Shown: piece after piece, positions 32,231 through 44,653 of the stretch
Layout of the letters: the number at the start of each line of letters is the position of its first letter
How positions within the stretch are numbered: the first letter of the stretch is position 1
NCBI GenBank assembly: GCA_034769895.1
Contig: JAWRYS010000684.1
Coordinates: forward strand, 248,001 to 312,000
Length of the DNA: 64,000 nucleotides
Reading direction: 5' to 3'
Source: Magicicada septendecula
Taxonomy: Eukaryota; Arthropoda; Insecta; Hemiptera; Cicadidae
The notes under the pieces: model-generated
Seen by the model: only the letters and a program-made list of their open reading frames with translations
Told to the model about the DNA's origin: nothing
Database searches by the model: none
Position numbers and translations under genes: made by a program

Positions 32231-34903
32231 TGTGTCGAGTTTTGGAATACTCGGCCATTTTCCTAGTTAATTATGTGACGGTCATTGCGGGGGTTTGTGA
32301 ATTAATTATTTGAGTGAAGTATAAGCCGTTATCTGCATGACTTGTTCGCGATCCGTGCGCGCTCTATGAGGACTGATACGTAACGTTTGACTTGTCACTG
32401 CTCTGCGCAGTATTCGTCAGGCAGCCAAACACGAAACAGTTACCAATTTCTCCCGGCGGCCATCAGTTTGATTTTGTTGTCTGCTAATATCTATCATGAC
32501 TAGATAATCGACTAAGCGACTCTTCGGTAAGTCTGTTCAAAGTAACTTATTTATTATTTAAGAAAAGAATTGTTATTTAGCTTAAAGTAATGCCGATGCA
32601 ATGCGATATAAATACGAAAGTCACCACGTGGCGAGCGCGAGTTAAATTCTGTGTATGCATGTCTTGAAAGTTAACACTGGCTGAGCTAAAGCATTTATAA
32701 AGTAATTATGGCTGTGTATTTTTCTTAATTATATCATAATAATTTCTTTATAATCATAGGGGGGCGTAAGAGAATGTTTTATGAACTAAATGTAGAGGTA
32801 TATGAACTGTATATGTATTATGAACCTGTTTAAGTTTGCAACTCATCTCGAAATTGTAATAAGGGTTTATTTAGTTGACGAACTGTCCATAAATACTAGT
32901 CATTTAATTCTAAATTTTTTTACTGAAGGTAATTTCTGTGCTTCTTAAAATTTTCAAAATTTTCTTTTAATCTGAGCATGTGGAAGTGTGTGAATTATGC
33001 TGGAGTCATGAATATTAGGGGGATCGTGAATTGGGTAACATTTGAGTAATTGTCAATATATATAATTGTTCAGGGTTCCCGACCTAAGACGATTCTCGAT
33101 CCACTTCAGCGGGAGGCCGAACTTCCGCCACCAATGGTATTAAACGAGTGATTCTCCGTCTGTGCCGTCGGGAGGAAGAAATGGACAATACATCAGGTTT
33201 TGTGCCGGATTTTACAGGTGACATTTAACCCATTTATATATATTTTGGCCTCTACAATGTAGAACATCTTATTCTCTTCCTGGAACATCTCAAATTAAAG
33301 TTGTTGGGACACAAGTCCAGCGAGACAATTAGTGCTTTTAAATTTTGTCAGTATATTTTATTAAGGCTTATGCCCCCTGAGTAAGTGTGAGCCCGGACGG
33401 GGTCATGCGCTACCGAATTTTGTTGAGAAATTTTCTTTAAGGGTAAAAGTGTGTGTGACTTAAGTTTACTGATTTGTAGGGGGTGAATTATGCTTACATT
33501 GATTAAGGGTATTCATAGCTATATGGGTTTCGTTTTTTTGTAGATTTAAAGGTTTGGGGAGGTGCTGTAACCTGTGGACGTCACCCGTAGGTGCCGTTAG
33601 TAACAGGTCTATAGCATGTTTTAGGTTGCTGGATCTGGTGGTGCGCATGGCCTCGCCTGTGGCCAAGCCAATTCTGTAGAAACAACTCAAATGTGTTTTA
33701 TTAGGGGCTGATGTTATAAAGTTTTTTTTAAATTAAAATTGTCTTTATATATATTTTATAAAAATTATCTTAACTCAGTAATAATTCAATATAAGTGAAA
33801 TTTCATTCAGTTCTTTTACTGCCATAGCCAGTGTACTACTAGTTCAATTGTTAATATGAGCACACTATTGGTTCAATCATAAACCGTATTATATATATTT
33901 TATAAAAATTATCTTAACTCAGTAATGATTCAATATAAGTGAAATTTCATTCAGTTCTTTTACTGCCATAGCTAGTGTACTACTAGTTCAATTGTTAATA
34001 TGAGCACACTATTGGTTCAATCATAAACCGTATTATATGTACTTTATAAAAATTATCTTAGCTCAGTAATAATTCAAATGAGTAAAATTTCATTCAGTTC
34101 TTTTACTGCCATAGCCAGTGTACTACTAGTGCAGTTGTTAATATGAGTACACTATTGATTCTTACTTCTAATCATAAATTCTGTTATACATTCGTACGGC
34201 CGTGCAGCCATGTTGACCTGGCCATGGCGCAGTCCTATCTGGGGGAACCTTTCTAAAATTTTGAATTCTTGTGAAAATTTCATTGGTTGCAAGCAGTCAT
34301 AACTGGACTGGTTAATGGTTTGGTTTATGAAAGTTTATGGAGGCTGGGCACTTTACCCTTTTACAGTATTTTGGGATGGGGATCTAGGTCACTGATACTG
34401 AAGATGCTATTCTTCGGTGGCATGGTTAAATGTTTCTGAGCTGCCTGCCAGGTGAACATGTGTGTAGTATATATATGTGTGTATATCGATATGTGTGCGC
34501 CATGTGTATTTATGTAACTATGTATTTGTGTGTAATTATGTGTCCATATTGATTGATGTTATATTTATTTATATTTGGGAGATATTATTATGCTGATGTC
34601 TACATGTAATTTAATCTGATGAAAGGATACTTGCATATTTTCAGAGGATTGTACACTGGGGGTGATACTTGCATGTTATTTGAAATAGCTAAATAAAATT
34701 GTTATTGTTGCTAAACAATGAGTTTAATTGCAAGTCCCGTCATACTGGACCCAGCGCAGTTTTGGCTTCCCTAGGCTCTGGCCTAGTTTTAAATAACTAG
34801 TGGCCCCTCTTTCAAAAAAAACAAAAATAAAATAAAATAAAATAAAAAAATAAGAAAAAAGTTTTTTTTTTAATAAAGTCTAAAAGTTGAAAGAGGGGTT
34901 ACA
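32231..34903 (+). repeat. Gypsy-C LTR 2 (shared middle LTR)
   Basis: 2673 bp, TGTGTCGAG to GGGGTTACA, almost identical to LTR 1 and preceded by a polypurine tract and followed by a primer site. It therefore serves as the 3' LTR of copy 1 and the 5' LTR of copy 2. Confidence 0.93.
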
Positions 34904-35276
34904 AATGGTAGCAGAGCGTGGTTGATTCTTTGGTCGAACCCTTTGGTCCTGTGGTGTGACGGGGCTTGCAAACTCGGAAATAGTTTGGAAAGAACATCAA
35001 ACATCAGCAATATTTGAAAATGAAAATAATTGGTAGATGCTATGGGATTTCAATTGTAAGCCTGGTGCCGCCACGTGGCATGCGTTTTAGTTGGGGTTTT
35101 TATTATTGTTGAGATTGGACCTTACCGGAGAGCGCGGGGGGTTGCCGGGGGAATGGCTGCCTGTTATATAAATAGTTATGAAGTAATAGCGCGAGAGGTT
35201 AACTGGATGCGGTATGGCCTGACCGGAAGTCGGTACTGTCATTGACCCGACGTAGTCACGGAAATTATAATAAATG
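34904..35276 (+). other. Gypsy-C leader, copy 2, left part
   Basis: Primer site TGGTAGCAGAGCGTGGTT at 34906-34923, then the same leader as copy 1 until the AATG (35273-35276) where insert D begins. The leader resumes at 41790. Confidence 0.85.
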
Positions 35277-35706
35277 TGAAACCCCTACTTCATTTTGAGT
35301 AGTTAAAACAAGAAGAATATTTCTTTTTGTAAAGAGGGGTTACAAGTTAATTAAAACTAGGCTAAGGCCTAGAGAAGCTAAAAATTGCGCTGGATCCAGT
35401 AAGACGGGACTTGCAATAAAAACTCAAGAATTAAATAATTAACAATCCCATTTTATTATTCTATCTCATAATAAAACTAACAAAAAACAACAGTGATTTA
35501 TAATTCCCCTTCTAAATGGTTAACTAAAGAAGTATACCCTCTCAACAAGGCCACCTGAAAAATATAAACTGAATCCAAGAAAATAATTGCTATGTCACCA
35601 TCAATGAATTGAAAACTTAAAATAATCATTAACCTCAAAATAAAACTCCCATTAAACTATTTATTAAAATATAAAATTTATATTTTAAGTTTCTTTTAAA
35701 AATGCA
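35277..35706 (-). repeat. LTR 3' end, minus strand, of insert D
   Basis: Its reverse complement shares the ordered boxes TTGCAAGTCCCGTC, TACTGGA, CCAGCGCA and CCTAGTTTTAA with the last 180 bp of Gypsy-C LTRs, and ends GGGGTTTCACA. The LTR family is therefore related to, but distinct from, Gypsy-C. Confidence 0.75.
35578..35706. repeat. 129-bp direct duplication, left copy
   Basis: Essentially identical to 39150-39278. Both copies end AAAAATGCA; the left then enters integrase sequence and the right enters LTR sequence, so they mark the junctions of the internal insertion. Confidence 0.9.
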
Positions 35707-36615
35707 ACACCTGCCCAGAACACCAAACTAGGGTTGTTATCTTCTGAGGTGGCGAGCAGACCAATGGAAAAGTTATTTATTGACTACGTGGGGCCGTTCC
35801 CCCGTAGCAAGTCAGGTAATGCTTACCTGCTTGTTTGTGTAGATGCTTTTTCAAAGTTTGCCTGGCTACTGGCCTTACGGCAGGCAACCGCTCGTTTGAC
35901 CATCAACGCTTTACAGAACCACGTTTTTCAGCATTTCGGTCTTCCGACCATCATTGTCTCGGACAATGGCCCGCAATTTATTTCAAACGAATTTAGGCGT
36001 ATGTGTTTCGCCAGTGGCATCAAACACGTAACCACTTCCCCTTATTACCCACAACCGTCCCATGCGGAGAGATTCAATCGGAATCTCCGGTCCGCCTTGA
36101 TTGCTTATCACGCTGAGCAACAAACCACCTGGGATCAGAATCTGAAGTGGTTACAATTAGCCTTCAACACGGCCAGACACGACAGTCATCAGGCCGTGCC
36201 CTTTGAAATTTTGTTTGGATTCTCGCCCGCACTCCCGTTGACCAACCTATGGGATATTGAAGATCTTCTGCCGCGGGAGCCCAATAATAAAACTGCGGAG
36301 AGATGGAAAATGGCTCGGAAGAATTTCCTGCGAGCGCACGAGCGGGTCCGTCGGCGTTATAATCAGGGGCGTATTCCAAACCCCTTCCGGATTGGCGACT
36401 GGGTCTATTGCCAAAGCCACCCACTCAGCTCTGCCGCCGACAAACGTGCTGCGAAGCTATGCTACCGTTGGTCGGGGCCATACCGAATCATAGGATTTAC
36501 GTCACCGGTGACGGCCCGGCTGGGCGTACCGGGAGACAAACAAAAGTTGTTGACAAGCCACATTTCCAAACTTAAACGTTGCCGGGGGCTATCCAAAACG
36601 TTCGAAGGGGGATAG
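35707..36615 (+). pseudogene. pol: Gypsy integrase, 5'-truncated, putative helper pol remnant
   Basis: The frame is open from the breakpoint at 35707 (PAQNTKLGLLSSE) to a TAG at 36613-36615. It starts just after the zinc-binding CxxC of integrase and contains the DDE core: D in FIDYVGPFPRSKSGN, D in VSDNGPQF, E in AERFNRNLR. A C-terminal GPY motif (YRWSGPYRI) follows. It aligns well by eye with the Gypsy-A integrase (14224-15111). Everything upstream (gag, protease, reverse transcriptase, RNase H, zinc finger) is missing. The 363-bp 3' UTR after it shares hairpins with Gypsy-C, so this is a fragment of an autonomous relative and possible helper. No internal stop is seen in what remains. Confidence 0.88.
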
Positions 36616-36978
36616 TCCCCGTAAAGATAGGACCGAGGTCCTTGTTAAATGTGGAAGTCGTGTTCAGGCGAATGGGGCGAGCCTCAGGAGGTCGGAAGAT
36701 CCATACGTATGAATCTTTCTTTTGTCTTTTCCTGTCTCTCTCTCTTGTGCTGTATGCGGACTCTGATCAGGTCAGCATGCAGCACCCGCACACTTACATA
36801 ATACATATCTTCTTTCGTCTCTTTCGTTTTCCTTTTGATTTCTGTTCTCCTGAGAGCAAGCTCAGCTGAGCCAACCCAACCACGACGTCCACTGGTATCT
36901 TTTGGGGAGAGGTACACTGCAGGGTACCCTCCTGGCCTTTAACGTTGGGGCAACTATGTTGCCCTTTTGGGGTGAGGG
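36616..36978 (+). promoter_or_regulatory. 3' UTR, hairpins and polypurine tract of integrase fragment
   Basis: Contains GGTACACTGCAGGGTACC (36911-36928), GGGCAACTATGTTGCCC (36948-36964) and CTTTTGGGGTGAGGG just before the LTR start TGTGCTGAG at 36979. The short frames here are composition artefacts. Confidence 0.75.
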
Positions 36979-39140
36979 TGTGCTGAGTCAGAAGATTCAG
37001 CGCGAGTTCAGTTATTTTATTGTCATTTTTATTTTGACGGTAAAGACAGTACAAAAGTTAATGTAATAAGGAGTGCTGCTCTCTACCCGCGGATAGGAGA
37101 GGCTACCGTTTTCGAGTTTTCACCGTTTGATCGGTGTTTCCATCTGCTGAGTTTTTCCAGCACTTTTAAACAACAGTGCTGCAGCCTGGTGAGATTTTCG
37201 TTACCCAAACGAGGGAGGCGTTCCGTTTTTTTTTTTGTCTCAACATGGAAGCCTAGCTGATGGCCTCGTAGAAAATCTCTTCGGTGGAGAGAAGTGTGAA
37301 AATCTAGCCTCTACTTCTTAAAACGATGAGATAAGTTTCTTAACGACTGCGGTGAGTTTTGATTTCATTATATTAATTATATACTAAATTTTTAAAGGAG
37401 AAAACGTTTTTTTAGTAAGCTTGAGTAAGCGTGCCCACTTGTTGAATCATGCATGGTGAAAGACGTAATTGTTCGTAAAGTTTTTATAAACCAATAAAAC
37501 TTGATTATTGGAGTGTCAGAATCTCGGCTTTAATACCTAAAGTACAATAACCACAATATATTTAATTTTGCACTTTCATTAAAACTGATGTAACGAGATT
37601 GGGTTGTTCACTTAACCTATTACACAATGTGTCGTCATTAAGTGGTATAAAGTTTTGCTACAATGACAGTAAAACTTTATACATATATAATCGGGAACTT
37701 ACTCAGGCACGTTTTAAACGTAAATCATGTCTCATTCAAAGTAATAGTATTCTCAGATTCTATGGAGTAAAAAACTATGTGTTTTAAATAAATTCTTCGC
37801 CACGTGGTAACCTCAATTTCACTCAAAGTAATAAGTTCATAAGGTGTTACAGAGCCAAGATAAATTATTATATTGCAAAAGCAACTCACATTCAGTGAGG
37901 TTCAAGTTATAAAGCGTTATAAAGAATCATTGTTAGAGAACTTTTTAAGTAAGGCATGTTGGCCAAAATAATGTTACCAAGTTTTATTATGTACAACACA
38001 ACTAGGTGTTGTTTTTATTTATGTATTTTGGAGGGTGTCCAAACAGTGGGGGCATTTGTGTGTGGTCTCTCACTAAAAATGTAATGTGTGAACAGGGTTC
38101 ACTGAACAGAGACAAGTCCTGCTGCCACTGAACGAAATGACAGCTTAAAAGCTCCACACTCGACACCGAAGAGAACAACGACCGCAACAACATGCCAATC
38201 ATGAGATCGCCACGCTATAAATAAGAGATCATCCTTCTGGGCACATGTAAGCAGGTGAAAAATATCCATTTATATTCACACGTAGAATCAACATGGCACC
38301 AGTTATACATAATCATCAGTTTTACCGTTCAAGTATACATTCATTTGGATCCCCAATTGATGGGACAGTTTAGTGTGAACACTAAGTATTAATTGTAAAT
38401 TTCAATATATGTATAGTAAATTGTCAGTTCAGAGACTGACATGTCTACAACACAGCATCCAACTTAGATTTCCACTCATTTCTTTATAGAGCTTTCGCTA
38501 CAGATTTAAAGTCAGTTTTGTTATTAATATTTTCTCAAGTTTAATTTACTATGCACAAAAACATATATTTTCTCTTATTTTTAAAATCAGGTTAGGTCAT
38601 TTGTATAAAAAGATTACTGGGGAGGTAGGTGTTATTTTAAATTAGTTTCAACCAAGCTGTGCCTGTCGAAACACTTTTCAACTTGTTTGTCGAAACAAGG
38701 TTGTTGAGACAAAATTTGTTGAGACTGGTTATAAGTTGAAGAAACATGTCCGTCTCTGACACACAATGTATTTTTTTATATAAGGTGCTAATATGGTGCA
38801 ATTTTCTCTTTTCATTAATTGGCCCTATTTTAGTCTATATAAATTCTTTATATTAATCATGGTAACTGGGGGGCGTTAATTATTTTAAACAATTTCTATT
38901 TCTCACCTTTATTAAGTATTTTAGCACTTAGCCACTTAGGCACTTGGTTTTAAATTTTAATGTCCTGGGGACATTTGTATGCAATACTTTATGATACACA
39001 TGACGTGCAATTAACCCACACCATGGGGGTACATTTATAGAAATAAATCTTTAATCCTAATTGGGATTCCTATAAAGAAGAAGTTTAGAATTTATATACA
39101 CCAGAAGGGTAATATTAAAAAGGGCGTGGCAAGAGACCTT
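36979..39140 (+). repeat. Inverted-repeat left arm (plus-strand LTR, truncated)
   Basis: Starts TGTGCTGAGTCAGAAG and stops at GAGACCTT. It is the mirror of 39624-41785 over 2162 bp with only a few substitutions. The small frame at 37599-37787 reappears on the opposite strand at 40977-41165, confirming symmetry about position 39382. Confidence 0.93.
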
Positions 39141-39149
39141 GCCAATTAT

Positions 39150-39278
39150 AGAAAATAATTGCTATGTCACCATCAATGAATTGAAAACTTAAAATAATCA
39201 TTAACCTCAAAATAAAACTCCCATTAAACTATTTATTAAAATATAAAATTTATATTTTAAGTTTCTTTTAAAAATGCA
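39150..39278. repeat. 129-bp direct duplication, right copy
   Basis: Repeat of 35578-35706; lies in the spacer between the inverted arms. Confidence 0.9.
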
Positions 39279-39623
39279 GTATATAAATTAATTAAGATAA
39301 ATGGTTTCATTCACAGTTACTATTAATAATTAAAATAATTACTCATCCAATTTAAATGAACTTTAAAGGTGACACTTACTATACTTGTTAAATAAAATAA
39401 TTAATTTTCATAAAGAAATGATCAGCCACGATTATTGAGATAGAATACTCGTCTACTGGTGTATATAAATTCTAATAATAATAAAATCCCTATATCCCAC
39501 CAAAAGTACAGCAATGCATAATATTTATATATATATATATATCCCCCAAAATGTACACAGAAATATACAGACATAACACGTTCCACAAGACAAATTACAT
39601 ATACAATAGTATACAAATACATA

Positions 39624-41785
39624 AAGGTCTCTTGCCACGCCCTTTTTAATATTACCCTTCTGGTGTATATAAATTCTAAACTTCTTCTTTATAGGAATCC
39701 CAATTAGGATTAAAGATTTATTTCTATAAATGTACCCCCATGGTGTGGGTTAATTGCACGTCATGTGTATCATAAAGTATTGCATACAAATGTCCCCAGG
39801 ACATTAAAATTTAAAACCAAGTGCCTAAGTGGCTAAGTGCTAAAATACTTAATAAAGGTGAGAAATAGAAATTGTTTAAAATAATTAACGCCCCCCAGTT
39901 ACCATGATTAATATAAAGAATTTATATAGACTAAAATAGGGCCAATTAATGAAAAGAGAAAATTGCACCATATTAGCACCTTATATAAAAAAATACATTG
40001 TGTGTCAGAGACGGACATGTTTCTTCAACTTATAACCAGTCTCAACAAATTTTGTCTCAACAACCTTGTTTCGACAAACAAGTTGAAAAGTGTTTCGACA
40101 GGCACAGCTTGGTTGAAACTAATTTAAAATAACACCTACCTCCCCAGTAATCTTTTTATACAAATGACCTAACCTGATTTTAAAAATAAGAGAAAATATA
40201 TGTTTTTGTGCATAGTAAATTAAACTTGAGAAAATATTAATAACAAAACTGACTTTAAATCTGTAGCGAAAGCTCTATAAAGAAATGAGTGGAAATCTAA
40301 GTTGGATGCTGTGTTGTAGACATGTCAGTCTCTGAACTGACAATTTACTATACATATATTGAAATTTACAATTAATACTTAGTGTTCACACTAAACTGTC
40401 CCATCAATTGGGGATCCAAATGAATGTATACTTGAACGGTAAAACTGATGATTATGTATAACTGGTGCCATGTTGATTCTACGTGTGAACATAAATGGAT
40501 ATTTTTCACCTGCTTATATGTGCCCAGAAGGATGATCTCTTATTTATAGCGTGGCGATCTCATGATTGGCATGTTGTTGCGGTCGTTGTTCTCTTCGGTG
40601 TCGAGTGTGGAGCTTTTAAGATGTCATTTCGTTCAGTGGCAGCAGGACTTGTCTCTGTTCAGTGAACCCTGTTCACACATTACATTTTTAGTGAGAGACC
40701 ACACACAAATGCCCCCACTGTTTGGACACCCTCCAAAATACATAAATAAAAACAACACCTAGTTGTGTTGTACATAATAAAACTTGGTAACATTATTTTG
40801 GCCAACATGCCTTACTTAAAAAGTTCTCTAACAATGATTCTTTATAACGCTTTATAACTTGAACCTCTCTGAATGTGAGTTGCTTTTGCAATATAATAAT
40901 TTATCTTGGCTCTGTAACACCTTATGAACTTATTACTTTGAGTGAAATTGAGGTTACCACGTGGCGAAGAATTTATTTAAAACACATAGTTTTTTACTCC
41001 ATAGAATCTGAGAATACTATTACTTTGAATGAGACATGATTTACGTTTAAAACGTGCCTGAGTAAGTTCCCGATTATATATGTATAAAGTTTTACTGTCA
41101 TTGTAGCAAAACTTTATACCACTTAATGACGACACATTGTGTAATAGGTTAAGTGAACAACCCAATCTCGTTACATCAGTTTTAATGAAAGTGCAAAATT
41201 AAATATATTGTGGTTATTGTACTTTAGGTATTAAAGCCGAGATTCTGACACTCCAATAATCAAGTTTTATTGGTTTATAAAAACTTTACGAACAATTACG
41301 TCTTTCACCATGCATGATTCAACAAGTGGGCACGCTTACTCAAGCTTACTAAAAAAACGTTTTCTCCTTTAAAAATTTAGTATATAATTAATATAATGAA
41401 ATCAAAACTCACCGCAGTCGTTAAGAAACTTATCTCATCGTTTTAAGAAGTAGAGGCTAGATTTTCACACTTCTCTCCACCGAAGAGATTTTCTACGAGG
41501 CCATCAGCTAGGCTTCCATGTTGAGACAAAAAAAAAAACGGAACGCCTCCCTCGTTTGGGTAACGAAAATCTCACCAGGCTGCAGCACTGTTGTTTAAAA
41601 GTGCTGGAAAAACTCAGCAGATGGAAACACCGATCAAACGGTGAAAACTCGAAAACGGTAGCCTCCCCTATCCGCGGGTAGAGAGCAGCACTCCTTATTA
41701 CATTAACTTTTGTACTGTCTTTACCGTCAAAATAAAAATGACAATAAAATAACTGAACTCGCGCTGAATCTTCTGACTCAGCACA
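39624..41785 (-). repeat. Inverted-repeat right arm (minus-strand LTR)
   Basis: Reverse complement of 36979-39140. In minus sense it starts TGTGCTGAG at 41785 and continues past the arm through 39279 into LTR sequence matching 35706-35277. Confidence 0.93.
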
Positions 41786-41789
41786 AATG

Positions 41790-42007
41790 TCTTGTTGAAT
41801 TGTTATATTTTGTGGTAGTTGTTCGGTGGTGTGGATTGTATGTTAGTGTTAGTGTCTGATGTCGTTTCTTCTTTGAGTCTGGCGGCTGGTGGAGAGTTGG
41901 TTCTGGAGTGGATCGGGTTTTCGCAGCGCTAGGGAACCCGGGGGTTCCTCTCAATGGAAGGACTAGTACTTGAGATTTTCCTTTTGTAAGTCATGTTTGT
42001 GTGTTAG
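41790..42007 (+). other. Gypsy-C leader, copy 2, right part
   Basis: Continues the leader after insert D; nearly identical to 29363-29581. Confidence 0.85.
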
Positions 42008-44071
42008 GTGTTTCGTGGAAATTTATGTTTGTTGTTGTGGGTTTTGAATTGTGCAATTCTGGCGGGGGTATGCTACCAGAAACTGCCCCACCCTCTTTCC
42101 GGAGTTCTCCAGAAATTTTCGGTTTTGGATGGAGTAGATGAGGACAGGTTGTTGGTCTTCTTGGACCTGGTCCTGCAGTTGGCAGATTTCCCGGGTGTGT
42201 CTGATGAGGAGGTATTGTCCCTTATATACCCGTATTGCCGGGGTTCATTGGCATGGCTGGTCACCAGCATTCTGCGTCGGGGTTGCAGTGTCGACACTTT
42301 CCATGCGGAGGTGTTGGACTTCTTCATATCCCGTCGACGACAAGACCAGTTGAAGTTTAAGTTATTCTATCGTCTACAGGCCAACGGAGAGGCATTGGGG
42401 GACTTCGTGCATGATGTAAGGAAAGCTGCCCGTATATTAAGACTGGGGTTGCCCGAGACGGAAGTCATACAGGTAATACGAGAAGGTCTGACTCCCCAAG
42501 AGAGATCCCGGCTGGTTTTCGCAGAGCCTCCACGTTCTTTTGCGGACCTGGACCGGTGGTGTGCGCATGCCAGGACTGTCCAGGCGAATGACGAGTCCCG
42601 GGGAAGAGCTGCTAAAGATGTCCAATACTCCAGTGGTTCATTAGGAAGAGCCAAAGAAGACAAACATGGTGGTTGGAGGAGAACCCAAGAGACGGTCAGA
42701 AAAACTGAATATTCCGGAAGTAATGGAGGCTACAAGGGGGTGGCAAGTGAGAAGACGGTAACAACAGCTACAGCACACAAAACAAAGAAGTATGAAATTA
42801 ACAGGGGAAGAAGAAATTATGTTAGTAAACAAACAGCGGCAAGTAGGGAGCCGGTAGAAAGTTATTCCTATTTGGAGAGTAAGGAAACTTTAAAGCTTCC
42901 AGAGGAAGTACCAGTGCATAATAGAGTTGTGGATGAAGCAGGTGAAGAGAAAGAAGAAAAGCGGAATAACTTCAGTGGATTAATACAAGACGACAAGAAA
43001 ACGTCTGTTAATACTGCGTCAGTGAGGACGTCATGGTTGAATCCAGAGGCCGCAGAATTTGTTCCGGTATCTCCATCTCGGTTCGTGAGGGATCCAGATC
43101 CTGTAATATCATCATCGTCTACGCAGGGATGTGAGAAGTCACTCGAGAGTGTCGCCTTACCATCGCCAGTAGAAATTAATTTAGTCATTGCACATGAACC
43201 GGGACAGCTGGATTCCAGGGTGGAAAATGTTGAGAACGTTGTAGTTGCTGAGAGTGGTGAAGGAGAGGAATCGAAGGAAGAGGCAGAAGAGCGGTCTGCA
43301 GATGCTGCACAGGGAAGTATAGTTGTGGGTGTTAGAGAGACTGAAGAGTCTGAGTTTGCGGATGGACACAGGGATGTCCAGGCTGCAAGTGTTTCTGAGG
43401 TTGCGGATGGACAAGGGGATGTCCATGCTGCAAGTGTGGTGGAAGGAGATGAGGTAGAAGTTGAGGAGAAATTTGGTGGCAGCGTTGTGGAGTGTGTGAG
43501 TGAGAATGATGTAGTGTGAGAAGATGTGCAGACGCCTTCTATAAGTAGTGTTGAGGATTCCGAAGAACGGAAAGAAGTTCCAGGTGGAACAGATGAGCAA
43601 CTCGAGGATGAAGATGTGCAGTGTTCGAATGGTGGTAGTGGACGTGATAGCGATGATGTTGATGATGAACGTGTTGATGAAAAGGAGGATGTCAAGGAGA
43701 TTGGAGAAGAAGCTTGTGAAGCAACTGGTGACCAATGTGATGAAGAAATTGGTGAGGAGCTGAGGGAAGATGCGGTTGAAGATGGATCAGAGGAGCAACT
43801 GGAAGATGCTGAGGAGGTGCAGTGTCAGGATGTTGATTTGGATTATGTGGACGAAGAAGGGGAAATTGTAGAAAGGGAAGAAATTGTAGCAGAGGAGTTA
43901 GACGACGAGCATAATCCAAAGCGGAGTGAAAGTAGTGAGGTAAGTTGCCTTGATCCTGATTCCGAGGAAACAAATCAGTACAGCTCAACACGAAATAATC
44001 CCTCAGAGAGTGGTGTGCGAAAGGAACGAGTCACTAAAGTCCGTCACAGAAAAGTGAGAAGAAGCGGTTAA
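42008..44071 (+). CDS. gag: Gypsy-C Gag with PAM2 motif and acidic extension (copy 2)
   Basis: Near-identical to copy 1, with the same capsid, PAM2, acidic tail, in-frame TGA (43517-43519) and basic C-terminus. Visible differences are Leu for Met at codon 48 and Ile for Thr near the PAM2-distal linker. Because of the Leu, this copy has no ATG codon anywhere in about 686 in-frame codons, so translation must start elsewhere, at a non-AUG codon, or not at all. Its putative upstream exon is in LTR 2, more than 8 kb away because insert D sits in the leader. It could be silent. The capsid lacks a knuckle, so RNA selection would need another route. Confidence 0.78.
43031..43066 (+). other. PAM2 motif in Gypsy-C Gag, copy 2
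   Basis: Same SWLNPEAAEFVP as copy 1, unchanged. Confidence 0.8.
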
Positions 44072-44267
44072 CGGGTAGCGGGTAGATGTTCACCACACTC
44101 CCAGTGGTGTTGTCTACTTCAGGGTTGCGCCCCTGCCCACGCGAGCCTTGGTTTTCTCCCGTCATTCTCCTTTTCGGAGGGAACCATGCCCTTACCCTTA
44201 GTCCTAACTATTGACCGCCAAATGATCCTTGCCCCGTTTCATCTTCCCGATTTTCCTACCCCTCCCC

Positions 44268-44269
<2 letters not shown>

Positions 44270-44329
<60 letters not shown>
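44270..44329 (+). repeat. Templated poly(A) tract (60 A), copy 2
   Basis: Uninterrupted, same context as 31844-31906, three bases shorter. Confidence 0.97.
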
Positions 44330-44331
<2 letters not shown>

Positions 44332-44588
44332 ATCAATAAGGAGTAGTTAGAGAGACTTGCCGGAAGTGAGTAGGTTGTGGTCCTCGAGATTTTAAGTTCC
44401 CCTGTTTTGTTCTAAAAGTTAAAATGGAGAAGTTATGGCTGTTGTTTCGTTATTTATAGTAATGGAATTGTTTGTTGATCGTTGTGGGGTCGCATGGTGA
44501 ATGGACGCAGTTGTGAGGTGCATCTGTTCTCCTGGGAGCCCTGACTGATGGGAAAACCGATAACAACTTGAGTATGGTATATAAGGAT

Positions 44589-44653
44589 GGTACACTGCAG
44601 GGTACCACTGAGTTCCAATTGGGGCAACCATGTTGCCCTTTTTGGAGTGGGGG
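44589..44653 (+). promoter_or_regulatory. Conserved 3' hairpins and polypurine tract, copy 2
   Basis: Hairpins at 44589-44606 and 44622-44638, then TTTTTGGAGTGGGGG abutting LTR 3. Confidence 0.8.

Larger units (their letters stand above)
35277..41785. mobile_element. Insert D: compound LTR-element insertion with giant inverted repeat
   Basis: Bounded by AATG (35273-35276 and 41786-41789), starts TGAAACCCC and ends CAGCACA, so it went in as an LTR-type element. 35277-35706 and 39279-41785 together look like one minus-strand LTR. Between them sits a plus-strand fragment: integrase tail, 3' UTR, polypurine tract and LTR start (35707-39140), plus a 129-bp repeat of the break region. The result is two 2162-bp inverted arms around a 483-bp centre. 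A solo LTR with a later self-derived insertion, or an autointegration product, would both explain it. Confidence 0.8.
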
